NCBI GenBank assembly: GCA_018812625.1
Contig: JAHJDH010000019.1
Location: 1-48,401, forward strand
Source: Microcaldota archaeon
Lineage (GTDB): Archaea > Micrarchaeota > Micrarchaeia > Anstonellales > Bilamarchaeaceae
Length of the DNA stretch: 48,401 nucleotides
Reading direction: 5' to 3'
Shown in pieces: positions 27,993 through 37,900 of this stretch; positions within the stretch are counted from its first letter, which is position 1, and each line of letters begins with the position of its first letter. Made by a program: the position numbers and the translations under genes. The notes beneath the pieces are model-generated. The model saw only the letters and a program-made list of their open reading frames with translations. It searched no databases and had not been told where the DNA came from.

Positions 27993-28136
27993 GCCCCTGT
28001 GGCACAGTATTCTAAACATCTTAGTTTAGAATGTGCATCGGTAGCGCGCGTCCTTGGTAGAACCTTTTTGGGAAAAAGCTTCACCAAAAACTATCTGAAG
28101 AGGACGAGGTCGCGAGTTCAATTCTCGTCGGGGGCT
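27993..28136 (+). tRNA. tRNA-Thr(GGT) with two putative introns (28009-28037 in the D-loop; 28060-28100 at 37/38)
   Basis: Acceptor GCCCCTG/CGGGGGC, anticodon stem CGTCC/GGACG, T-arm GCGAG-TTCAATT-CTCGT, discriminator T; removing both introns leaves a 74-nt cloverleaf GCCCCTGTGGCACAGTTCGGTAGCGCGCGTCCTTGGTAAGGACGAGGTCGCGAGTTCAATTCTCGTCGGGGGCT. Confidence 0.83.
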
Positions 28137-28229
28137 TTTTTCTTCTTATCTATTGTGACTTTTGTCTGGTTCTAGCTTTGAACATCCTTTGATAAGTCTT
28201 TTAAAATATCTCAAGGTAAATGAAAAAAC

Positions 28230-29048
28230 ATGAGATTTATTTTCGCATTATCTATAGTTTTTATCCTTCTTTTTGGATGTACTCAGACTCCAGAATCCAG
28301 TGAAGTGGATGACAAACTGGAAGAACTTGAGCAAAAACTTGAATCAATAGAAGATAATATTGAAGAGCTTGAAGATAAAGTTGAAGTGCTTGAGGAAGTG
28401 GTCGAAGAAATACAAACTACTGAGCCTGTTGCAGAAGTTCAGGAAGAATCTGAAGAAGTTTCAGATGATGTGGTGCAATTCAAAGTAACTATTCAAAATG
28501 TTCATTCATCATATACTCTTTCTCCTGGAGTTTTTGTTGCTCACAAGCCTCCTGCAAGTATTAATTATGTGGGAAAAGTAATCCCATCTGAACTTGAATC
28601 CCTTGTAGAATATGGAAACAATACTGAATTCTATAAATATGTCTCAGAACTTGATGGTGTTGTTGCTGCATACTCAATAGATGAGCCAATTGGCCCTGGA
28701 GAAAGCTTTTCATTCAAAATAGCAGTTCCAAAGGACAAGCCAAGAGAGACTTATTTTTCGGGATTGCAGATGATCGTTGAAACAAATGATGGGTTTGCAC
28801 TTGTAAATAACATAGCATTATTCACTTCTGGCAATGGCGCTAAGAATTCAACTACTAGCGCGCAGAACTATGATGCTGGAACAGAGGAAAACAGTCTTGT
28901 TGGTAGTGGATTTGAAGGAGGACAGCCTGACTCTTCAAAAGGATCAGAAAACATTGACAATGGAACTCCAACTAGTCCATATAGGCCTGTTAGTCCGCAT
29001 CCTCAAATACCAAAAACAGTGATGAAAGTAATTGTTACTCCAGTATAA
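28230..29048 (+). CDS. Lipoprotein with coiled-coil linker and spondin-like domain
   Basis: Lipobox FILLFGCTQ; coiled coil KLEELEQKLESIEDNIEELEDKVEVLEEVVEE; FKVTIQNVHSSYTLSPGVFVAHK...IGPGESFSFKI...LQMIVETNDGFALV...NYDAGTEENS resembles Spondin_N. Confidence 0.7.
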   Translation: MRFIFALSIVFILLFGCTQTPESSEVDDKLEELEQKLESIEDNIEELEDKVEVLEEVVEEIQTTEPVAEVQEESEEVSDDVVQFKVTIQNVHSSYTLSPGVFVAHKPPASINYVGKVIPSELESLVEYGNNTEFYKYVSELDGVVAAYSIDEPIGPGESFSFKIAVPKDKPRETYFSGLQMIVETNDGFALVNNIALFTSGNGAKNSTTSAQNYDAGTEENSLVGSGFEGGQPDSSKGSENIDNGTPTSPYRPVSPHPQIPKTVMKVIVTPV

Positions 29049-30431
29049 TTATATCTCAAAAACAATGCCATGGGCTGCAGACTCTGTCATTTTCCTCAAC
29101 GAACTTCTTATCACAAACATCATTTTGAAATGATTTCTTCTCAGGTCTTCCAAATCCCATACCTCTGTTTTTTCTCCAGAAACTTGCGCGTATGCAATTC
29201 CAATGTTTCGAAGAGCATTTTCATCTATCGCTATCTCATCCCTTGCACTTAGCTCAAGAGTTTCTCTAAGTACCAGCTTTCCCTCATCTGAAATTTCTCC
29301 ATCTGGTCCAATATAATGTGGGTGGAGAATCTGCACTAATCTGTGTGCAGGGTGATCAAGCTCAGAAAATGCATCTTGGAATTCCCTTACTTTTTCAGAT
29401 TTTATCGGAGATACTGATAATGCATTTATGAACGACTGTTCCTCCCGAAGCCTAAGTACTGCTGCTTTGTACTCTGTTGGAATCAAAGAGGGATCTATTT
29501 CGCATCTTGCCAAATGATCTAGTACATTTGCAATGCTGTCAAGCTCTCCACCTGTCCTTAAAATTGTTGGATTTTCCAATGCCTGAGCTTCAAGAACTTC
29601 CGGTTCAAAAGGTTTCTTGTAATCAATATGCATTCTAATTATCTTATTGTCAATATGCCGAACCAGTTCTTCCCCAACAAGACCTTTTGGTGCTGCAAAT
29701 GTATTTCCTATTGGAGTATATGTGAACATTGTAGTGCCATTATGATTAAATCCATCAAACGATATCAAACGCTTCTTTAATCTCTGAGCGCAAATTTCTA
29801 TTTTATCTGGGGATATGCGTCCTTCAATATGCATAACATATCCGCTTTCAATGACGCTTGTTATTTTTAAAATCGCTATGATTTGGTCGTATATTCCTTC
29901 TTTTTCCATGGTACTATCTGGAACAAAGACATTATGCGTGGTAGTCCTATTCTCTCTTTTGACAGTAACTGTAAATAGAGTTGCAGTTTTGGTTTCTTTT
30001 TCTAAAATGACATCTGCATCAATACCTCTTGTCCGCAGTACTGCCTCTAGTGCTTCTTTCTTTGTTCTTGGAATCACCAAAGAAGTTGGATCAACTGTTA
30101 TCTTTGTTCTGTCTTTGTTTTTCAGTTCTCTAGCATCTTTGATCTCCTGAGCAAGCTTTAGCAGGGTTTGTCTGTATCTTTCCATGGTTTGGACTGTGGA
30201 AAATACTCGGTTTACTGTACGTAATATGATTCTGCTTGATGCGATCTGATCAGTATTTGGCAGCAAAATCCCAGAAATAAGCGGCGCTCTGCCTACAAAC
30301 GCCTCTTTTTTTCTCTCGGTATCAGGCCTAATGCCGGTTGCTACTGATCGTCTGGTCATCTGAACACTTTGGGGGGATATATTTTTTCTAGCTAATTTGT
30401 GGTGTTTGTGATATTTAAATGTTTTGGTCAT
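29049..30431 (-). CDS. Uncharacterised protein, 460 aa
   Basis: Long ORF; ATGA overlap with the upstream microprotein at 30428-30565; no family recognised. Confidence 0.7.
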   Translation of the reverse strand: MTKTFKYHKHHKLARKNISPQSVQMTRRSVATGIRPDTERKKEAFVGRAPLISGILLPNTDQIASSRIILRTVNRVFSTVQTMERYRQTLLKLAQEIKDARELKNKDRTKITVDPTSLVIPRTKKEALEAVLRTRGIDADVILEKETKTATLFTVTVKRENRTTTHNVFVPDSTMEKEGIYDQIIAILKITSVIESGYVMHIEGRISPDKIEICAQRLKKRLISFDGFNHNGTTMFTYTPIGNTFAAPKGLVGEELVRHIDNKIIRMHIDYKKPFEPEVLEAQALENPTILRTGGELDSIANVLDHLARCEIDPSLIPTEYKAAVLRLREEQSFINALSVSPIKSEKVREFQDAFSELDHPAHRLVQILHPHYIGPDGEISDEGKLVLRETLELSARDEIAIDENALRNIGIAYAQVSGEKTEVWDLEDLRRNHFKMMFVIRSSLRKMTESAAHGIVFEI

Positions 30432-30565
30432 TTGCTATGGAAATTGCCATCTTTATCTCTTGTGTACTTGTGCGTACCATCAACACTACAAATATATGTA
30501 CCATCCTTTTCTTTTAGTGGGGACCATAGTCCCTTGAATATGTGACAGTTTGGGCATGCGGGCAT
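30428..30565 (-). CDS. Zinc-ribbon-like microprotein (45 aa), absent from the supplied ORF track
   Basis: Translation MPACPNCHIFKGLWSPLKEKDGTYICSVDGTHKYTRDKDGNFHSK*; similar to the protein at 31479-31631 with CPxC...C...HKY conserved. Confidence 0.72.
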   Translation of the reverse strand: MPACPNCHIFKGLWSPLKEKDGTYICSVDGTHKYTRDKDGNFHSK

Positions 30566-30628
30566 ATTTTTTTCACCTGGTCAAAGAATCTATTATGTTT
30601 AGACTTTTAAATATCTTGCGGCCCAATA

Positions 30629-31405
30629 ATGGTCATGAAACTTTTATTTGCGATAATTTTCGGATTTATATTATTGTTTGGTTGTACTACAACTAAAGTC
30701 CCGGATGAGCCTACTACTCCTGTAGTAGAGCCTCCTGAAGAACCTGTTGTACCTACCGAACCTGTGGAAGAACCTACAGAATCAACAACCTGCGAGGAGT
30801 ATTGTCTAGAGCAGCCTCACATAGAATGTGTTGGAGCTTGGAATATCTCGGGAGAATATCCTGATTGCAATTGCAGTTATGTGTGCGATGTTGTTGAGCC
30901 TGAAGATGATGATCTTGATGTTGATGATCTTGTTCAGCCTTCAGATAAAACAGTTGGTGAAATGCTAAACGACGGGCTTGACAAAGTACGTCTTGATTTC
31001 TATCGGGAAAATGACGGATCTTTTGAAGAAACCAGGTATACCTGGAAGAGGGGCGCATCTGTAGATCATATGCCTGGTGAAATTGGTTTTGATTTGGCTC
31101 CGCTTACTGATGTTAAATTCGATGGCAAAACAATTACTGATTTGCAAGGAGTTGGATTTGCAGTTTTCAATGGAACTTCCAAAAACACAAAAGCACTTGG
31201 AGTAATTGTTGTTCTTGACAAGATGTCAATACTTGACGATTATACTGGTTCAGATGCATTTGATGTAGAATACTTCCCATCAGTAGATCACCGCAACTTC
31301 AAGGACTGCTGGGTTTACTCAAAGGATTTCAGCAAGAATATGGAATCTGAGTGGGTAAGTACCTATTTTGTCCAATGCGAAGCTGTGTTTTCATTGGAAG
31401 ATTAG
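30629..31405 (+). CDS. Putative lipoprotein with Pro/Glu-rich linker, function unknown
   Basis: MKLLFAIIFGFILLFGCTTTK lipobox; linker PDEPTTPVVEPPEEPVVPTEPVEEPTES; Cys-containing segment. Confidence 0.65.
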   Translation: MVMKLLFAIIFGFILLFGCTTTKVPDEPTTPVVEPPEEPVVPTEPVEEPTESTTCEEYCLEQPHIECVGAWNISGEYPDCNCSYVCDVVEPEDDDLDVDDLVQPSDKTVGEMLNDGLDKVRLDFYRENDGSFEETRYTWKRGASVDHMPGEIGFDLAPLTDVKFDGKTITDLQGVGFAVFNGTSKNTKALGVIVVLDKMSILDDYTGSDAFDVEYFPSVDHRNFKDCWVYSKDFSKNMESEWVSTYFVQCEAVFSLED

Positions 31406-31478
31406 GCATTGGTTTATAAATTTCATCTTCGATGGGAAGTACGACCAGAAAAAAACCGCGAAAGCGGAGTTGTTGCCC

Positions 31479-31631
31479 ATGGAAAATGAATATATAATGG
31501 GCTGCCCTGAGTGTTCCATGTTCAGTTGCGTAAATTCCGCACTTATCAAGGATGGGGAACATTTCAAATGCAGTTCCAACCCAATGCACAAGTATATGCT
31601 AGGAGAAGACGGATTCTTAAAATCCGTTTAA
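31479..31631 (+). CDS. Zinc-ribbon-like microprotein (50 aa)
   Basis: MENEYIMGCPECSMFSCVNSALIKDGEHFKCSSNPMHKYMLGEDGFLKSV; similar to the 30428-30565 protein. Confidence 0.65.
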   Translation: MENEYIMGCPECSMFSCVNSALIKDGEHFKCSSNPMHKYMLGEDGFLKSV

Positions 31632-31736
31632 ATGCTGCAATATTGTAGTATGTCTTCTCATACTTAGATTTTTTGCTTTATTTTTATTTCTTCAAATGTC
31701 CGTCTTCTTTAAAAAGTTTGTTTTCTTAGCACTTTT

Positions 31737-34700
31737 ATGAACAAAATTGTTATTGTATTTGCATTGATGGTCTTGGCGAGTTTTTCTTTTGCTGCTAATG
31801 TCAGCACCTGCCAGGTGATTACCAGTCCTGATACCTATGATCAGACTGTTGATTTGACAGGAGCTCCGAATAACGCTGCTCCAATTGTCGGAACAACATG
31901 TATCCTCATCAATTCTTCTGATGTTATATATGACTGTCACAATTATGACATTACGAATAATGGTACTGTAGGAACAACCCACGGAATTGTATCAAACGGA
32001 CCACTTACTAATGTTACTATAAGAAACTGCGATGGCATCTCTCAATTCACTCGAGGTATATATGTACGCAGGACAAATAACAGCTATGTTCATGATAATG
32101 TTCTCTTCGACAGCAGCGCTCACCACGGATTGATCGTGGATGAGAGTTTCTATGGAAGGTTTGAAGACAACACAGCATATGACAATGCACTATACGGTAT
32201 CTACTCAACCAATTCAGATTACAATAACTTTACTCGTAACAATGCTTCCTTAAATGGGGGTCGTGGATTTTACATTCAGAATTCAGAAAATAATCGTTTT
32301 ATTGACAATATTGCCGACAACAATGTTGTTGATGGTTACCGTGTAACTACAAGTCTTAACAACGTTTTTATCAACAGCAATGCATCAGGACCAAACCAGG
32401 ACTTTGGTTATCATCTTGATGGCGGATCAGGACACAGTATTACTGGCTCTACTGCTCTACTGAATGACATCGGATTCTATGCTGATAATTCCGATTATAA
32501 CGATTTCATTAATGTTAATGGTTCACTTGGAGATGATGGTATTAGGTTTGAGTCATCAATTTGGAATGTTGCTGACCTATCCTACTTCTGCGACAACAAT
32601 GCAAACGGCGTTTATCTTCTGGATTCCCACGCAAGTACTGTTAGTGACACTACATCATGCCGCAATGGAAGAAATGGTTTCAACCTTGAGGATTCCAACA
32701 ACAATGATTTCATTAATGTAAACGGATCAGGAAATAGCATCAATGGTATTAACGCAGTTGACTCGAGTGGAAACGAAATAGATCCATCATATTTCTGTGA
32801 TAATGGCGAGAATGGTATTTATTTCAATAATTCAGACAACACTCTGATTCAGGATTCGTTTGTGTGCAATAATACTGAGGATGGAATGCACATATCCTAC
32901 TCCGATACTGTGACAATAACAAACAACACTGCCTATGATAATGGCGAGGCTGGAATAGAAACCGAAGAGATTCCTTCTGGCCTGAGCGTTACTGACAACA
33001 CTGCTTATGGGAATGTCGACAATGGAATTCATCTATTCAATTTCTTCTATAACACTGCTCCTGCTACGATTACAGGAAACACGGTTTATGGAAATTCATT
33101 CAATGGATTTGAATTTTCTGTTTTGAGAGACAGTATAATATCTGACAATCTTGCTTATGCCAACAGGTATAATGGTTTCAGATGGGCCATAACTCATAAT
33201 AATACTTGGAGCAACAACACTGCACACAGCAGCAACGAGTCATCTGGATTCTTTGGTTCCAATGCAGATGGCAATAACTTTACTGGCCTGACTGCCTATG
33301 GAAATTATGAGCATGGATTCAGGTTTGTAGCTGGTGCTGACAGCAATAATCTTCTTGACAGTGTGTTCTACGACAATACTGAGGCAGGTGTTTACGTGCT
33401 TGACTCAACTCTCAATACTATAACCAATGTGCAGCTCTATGGCAATACTCCTGATCTTTGGATTAGAGGAACTGGAATCGATGTAACTCTATCAAATGTT
33501 ATCTTTGACCTTGATGGCACATTTACCAATTATACAAATCTATCTCTAACTGATAATGTTGCATCTGCATATACAATCGATCATACGACTGAAGCCGTAT
33601 CAGGACCTCCACCTCCGGTTTCCAGATCCTTTGCAGGCAAATTTATCAACATAACAGAAACAGAACCAACAGTATCTATTGATTCTCTTGTGTTCCACTG
33701 GACTGAGGCAGAACTTGCTCCAGATTATCTTGAAGACGGTTTCCGCCTTATGAGATATAACGGAAGCTGGATTATTGTAAACAATACTGCTGATGCAACT
33801 GCAAATGAATTTTCACTAGCATCTGTTGATCTATTCGGAATATTTGCAATAATAGAATATCCTCCTGAGGATGGAGGAAATAATGGAGGATCTGGAGGGG
33901 ATTCAATGTCTGTATCCTTCAGTACATCATGTGAAGAAAATATAGTAAAAGTATCTTCAGGTGGCGCTTTAGCAGGTGCTGAAGTTAAGGTATTTGATAA
34001 GAATACTCTCAGTGATGTCGCTTCTGGATCGACAAACAGCAGCGGCGAATTTGGCTTTATGGGATGCGGCACTGATGTTAAAATAATTGTAACCAAGAGT
34101 GGCTATTCTACAGAGACAGTATACAAATCCCTTGTTGCATGCAGTGGATGCGCACTTGAATGCCTTGTGGATGAGGATTGTGCTGCAAATGAAAAATGCC
34201 ACACCAACATGTGCATTAGCATTGACTGTTCATGCGGAACAATTGTAGATCACTCATGCAATGCATATTCATGCTGTCAGGATTCTCACTGTGAGGCAAA
34301 CCAGGCATGTGTCAACAATGAATGTGTGGATCAGTATGAATGCACTTCTGATGAAGACTGCGAATCCACAGAATCATGCGAGATCGAAGAAGGTACAGAA
34401 GGCGGTTCATGCGAAGAAATCACCGGTGAATGCGGTGAGGCAAAAGATCACGCATGGGTTTCCTATGAATGTGGCAGCGAAGAAAATTGTCCAGACTGTT
34501 CATCTGGCTATTACTGTGATGTTCATGTCTGCAAATCTGACAGGAACCTGAATGGTCCTGATTCCGGATATGTTGGAGAGAATGTTTCCATTACTGCAAC
34601 TGAAGCAGGAGGAGCTTGCATTGACTGCGAAGTCCAGATAAAGTTCCCTGATGGAAAAACAATAACCGGAAGAACTGATAGTAAAGGTAATATGCAATTG

Positions 34701-34916
34701 CCTCTATCCATCGAAGGTCCACACGAAGTTACTCTGCTTAAGGATGGGAACGCTCTTGTGACAATCAAGATTGATGCTCTCACAAGATCAATTGAGCCAG
34801 TTGAAGAACCGGAAACGTCTGTTCTTGATGATGTTGGAGCATTGTTCTTCTGGATGGTCATACTTGCAGTCATTGTCTTTGCATTTGTTATCTACAGGCG
34901 CGGCAAGACCAAATAA
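31737..34916 (+). CDS. Surface protein: right-handed beta-helix, carboxypeptidase-regulatory-like and Cys-rich regions, C-terminal TM anchor
   Basis: Signal peptide MNKIVIVFALMVLASFSFA; many NNTAYDN-type beta-helix repeats; EVKVFDKNTLSDVASGSTNSSGEFGF; Cys-rich region; C-term LFFWMVILAVIVFAFVIYRRGKTK. Confidence 0.87.
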   Translation: MNKIVIVFALMVLASFSFAANVSTCQVITSPDTYDQTVDLTGAPNNAAPIVGTTCILINSSDVIYDCHNYDITNNGTVGTTHGIVSNGPLTNVTIRNCDGISQFTRGIYVRRTNNSYVHDNVLFDSSAHHGLIVDESFYGRFEDNTAYDNALYGIYSTNSDYNNFTRNNASLNGGRGFYIQNSENNRFIDNIADNNVVDGYRVTTSLNNVFINSNASGPNQDFGYHLDGGSGHSITGSTALLNDIGFYADNSDYNDFINVNGSLGDDGIRFESSIWNVADLSYFCDNNANGVYLLDSHASTVSDTTSCRNGRNGFNLEDSNNNDFINVNGSGNSINGINAVDSSGNEIDPSYFCDNGENGIYFNNSDNTLIQDSFVCNNTEDGMHISYSDTVTITNNTAYDNGEAGIETEEIPSGLSVTDNTAYGNVDNGIHLFNFFYNTAPATITGNTVYGNSFNGFEFSVLRDSIISDNLAYANRYNGFRWAITHNNTWSNNTAHSSNESSGFFGSNADGNNFTGLTAYGNYEHGFRFVAGADSNNLLDSVFYDNTEAGVYVLDSTLNTITNVQLYGNTPDLWIRGTGIDVTLSNVIFDLDGTFTNYTNLSLTDNVASAYTIDHTTEAVSGPPPPVSRSFAGKFINITETEPTVSIDSLVFHWTEAELAPDYLEDGFRLMRYNGSWIIVNNTADATANEFSLASVDLFGIFAIIEYPPEDGGNNGGSGGDSMSVSFSTSCEENIVKVSSGGALAGAEVKVFDKNTLSDVASGSTNSSGEFGFMGCGTDVKIIVTKSGYSTETVYKSLVACSGCALECLVDEDCAANEKCHTNMCISIDCSCGTIVDHSCNAYSCCQDSHCEANQACVNNECVDQYECTSDEDCESTESCEIEEGTEGGSCEEITGECGEAKDHAWVSYECGSEENCPDCSSGYYCDVHVCKSDRNLNGPDSGYVGENVSITATEAGGACIDCEVQIKFPDGKTITGRTDSKGNMQLPLSIEGPHEVTLLKDGNALVTIKIDALTRSIEPVEEPETSVLDDVGALFFWMVILAVIVFAFVIYRRGKTK

Positions 34917-34935
34917 TCTTTTTTTCTTTTTCTCT
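34917..34935 (+). terminator. Oligo-T/pyrimidine-rich archaeal-type terminator candidate
   Basis: TCTTTTTTTCTTTTTCTCTCC directly after the TAA at 34914-34916. Confidence 0.4.
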
Positions 34936-34978
34936 CCTCTTCTGAATCTTTATAAACCTTCCCTGTCATTTCTGGCCT

Positions 34979-37900
34979 ATGAGACCTATCTTTGTTTTAG
35001 CAGTATTATTGGCACTTGTTTCAATATCCTTTTCTATCGATGTTTCAAGCTGTCAGGTAATTAATAGTCCTGGAACTTATGATCTGATTAATAGTTTCGG
35101 TGGCAGCACTACTAACTATTGGTATGCTACATACACTACCTGCATTCTGGTTAACAATACTCAGAATGTAATTATTGACTGTCATGGATATTCAGTTAAT
35201 GAAACTGCCGGAACATCTGGTGCACCAATTGCTGTTCGAAACTCATCGAATGTTGTAATCCAGAACTGTAACTTGAATGGGGCAAGAGGTGTAGCATTCA
35301 ATAATGTAAATTATACTAATGTTACTAACAACAATATTTCTGCCAATTGGGCTGTTGTTTCTGCAGGTGGGGGTTATGATTATTATAATCTCTTTGAATA
35401 CAATGACATTGCAGCTGGCACATATGGTTTCTTTTATCCTGTTGCTAATTCGACTATAAGGTACAACAACGTAACTGCTCCGGGCTCTGGAGCATATCTC
35501 TTTAGCGGCAACAATCTCATTACTGACAATTATGCTTACAATTCTCCAAGATGCTATGGCGTAAGTGGGGATGAGCTGAGGCGAAATATTGCTTATAACT
35601 GTAGTGACTCATGCTACTCAATACCATATACAAGCGGCGGGGCCGAATTCATCAACAATACTGCTGATACTTGCGGTGATGGTTTCTCTACTGCCGGGGG
35701 CGAAGGAGCTCTCTTCCAGGACAACATAATAAGAAATTCAAACAATGGTGTTTATCTTGAGACAAGATTCAGCGAGGGTATTGATTATGCGAGATATAAT
35801 GTAATAGATGGAAACCAGATAACAAACTGTGGAGTTGGTATGACTGGTTATTTTGATATACTAAACAACTTCACAGATAATGTGATCACTGGAAGTACGC
35901 TATACGGAATCCAGATGAACAGCTCGAATAATGATTATTTCAGTGGAAATATTGTTACGGGAAGTACGGGTGATGGTGTTGTACTGAACTGGGTAACAAA
36001 CACTGACTTTATTGATGAAACTTCATCAAGCAATGGTGGAGATGGCCTTCATCTTGAGAGCTCAACGAACAATCTTGTTGATCCATCATACTTCTGCAAC
36101 AACACAGGACACGGTATTGCACTCAACTCATCAAGTTCAAATAACATAAACGATTCAGTTGCATGCAACAACACTGGCAGTGGTATGTATCTTGATAACT
36201 CTACACTCAATAACATCACAAACAATACTGTCTACAATAACACCGGTTCTGGAATTTATCTTACTGATTCCAGCAATAACACAATGACACTCAATGACGT
36301 ATATGATAATGCTCAAGTTGGTGTTGGCTTTACTGGTGCTCCAGGGGGTGGAAGCAAATTCAACGACTTGTTTTCCAACAATATATATGGAAATAGGGGT
36401 GGTGTTTCAATTATTTCCTATTTCGCAACTGTCTTTGCTCCATATGTAAGCAACAATAATGTTCTATCAAATAATGAGATTTACGATAACACAGAACATG
36501 GTGTCTACAGCAGGAACAGTGTCTTCCAGATGTCCTTTGATCATCTATATAATAATGGACTTGACATGAACCTGTCTGCACCAAGCGATCCAACAGCATT
36601 TGGCTTTGGATTTATCATGGCGAATGCTATTATCGACAATCCTACAGGAACATACCAGAACTTTACCAACCTGACTATTGGGGATTATGTTGAGGTCGGA
36701 ACTGCGTATACTATTAACTGGAGCAATACTCCAGCAGCTCTTCCTCCAGCATTTGATCAGTTCAAAGGCTTTATTGAAATTACAAATGCTACTCCTGGCG
36801 TAATTATCGATGGCATCCAATGGAAATGGCACGATGGAGAGCTAGCTGGCTTTGATGAAAATAACTTTGAATTATGGGAACATGATGGATCTTGGAGCGA
36901 AGTTGCAAACGCAACTCTCACTACTGGTTCCAACAACATAATAGTAACAAATCTCAGCAGTTTCAGTAGCTTTGGTATATTGCAAAACAATAACTGTCCA
37001 ATAATCTCTGCTCCTGGTTCATATACTCAGGGCGTAGATTACGTTGGTGCTCCAAACTCCGTCTCAATTATTGGCTATCCAACCATAACCAACACATGTA
37101 TCTACATCAATTCATCTGACGTTATCTTTGATTGTGATGGATACACAGTAACTCATGATTCTACTCCGCTCGGAGATGTTGGTATTACTTTCTATCCAGG
37201 TTATGACAACATAACTCTTCTCAATTGCGAAGCATCGCTTTATGAGATTGGTTTATTTGGAATCGGTGTCAATGGCACAACGGTCCAAAACAACACATTC
37301 CATAGTAATTATAACGGTGTTATTCTGCGAGATTCTTATTCGAACATACTGCAAGGCAATGTAGCATACAACAACTCAAATACTGGATTTTTGCACTTTG
37401 ACTTCTATTCAAGCAATTTAGTGGGCAATACAGCGTACAACAATACTGATGGTATTGCAATTAGTACTGCCTCAGGAATCAATGCATCTTTCAATACACT
37501 ACACAGCAATTTGCTAGACGGATTCCTTCTTTCTAATGCAAGCTTCAACAGACTTTCAGACAACGTTGCATACAACAATTCTGATGATGGTTTTGATTTA
37601 GTGTCCTACAATAGTACCTTCGAAGATAATCTTGCATATGACAACAGCAACCACGGATTTCATATCCAGTCTGGTATGGCTCGGTCTATTCCATATTACT
37701 CAGATAACAGTACTGTTATGAACAATACTGCGTATGGGAATACTGGCAACGGTTTCCATTTAACTGGTGATGAAACTAATGCTTTACTTGAAGTTCTTGT
37801 AGTTGATAATGTTGCATATGGTAATGAGAATGGATTTTACCTAAATGAATCTGATTACATCACAATATACAATAATACTGCGCATGATCATTCAGGCGAA

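Noticed and set aside
27966-28175. 69-aa ORF MYSYISCANAPVAQ...
   Set aside because: It overlaps the intron-containing tRNA-Thr along most of its length; the tRNA explains the sequence.
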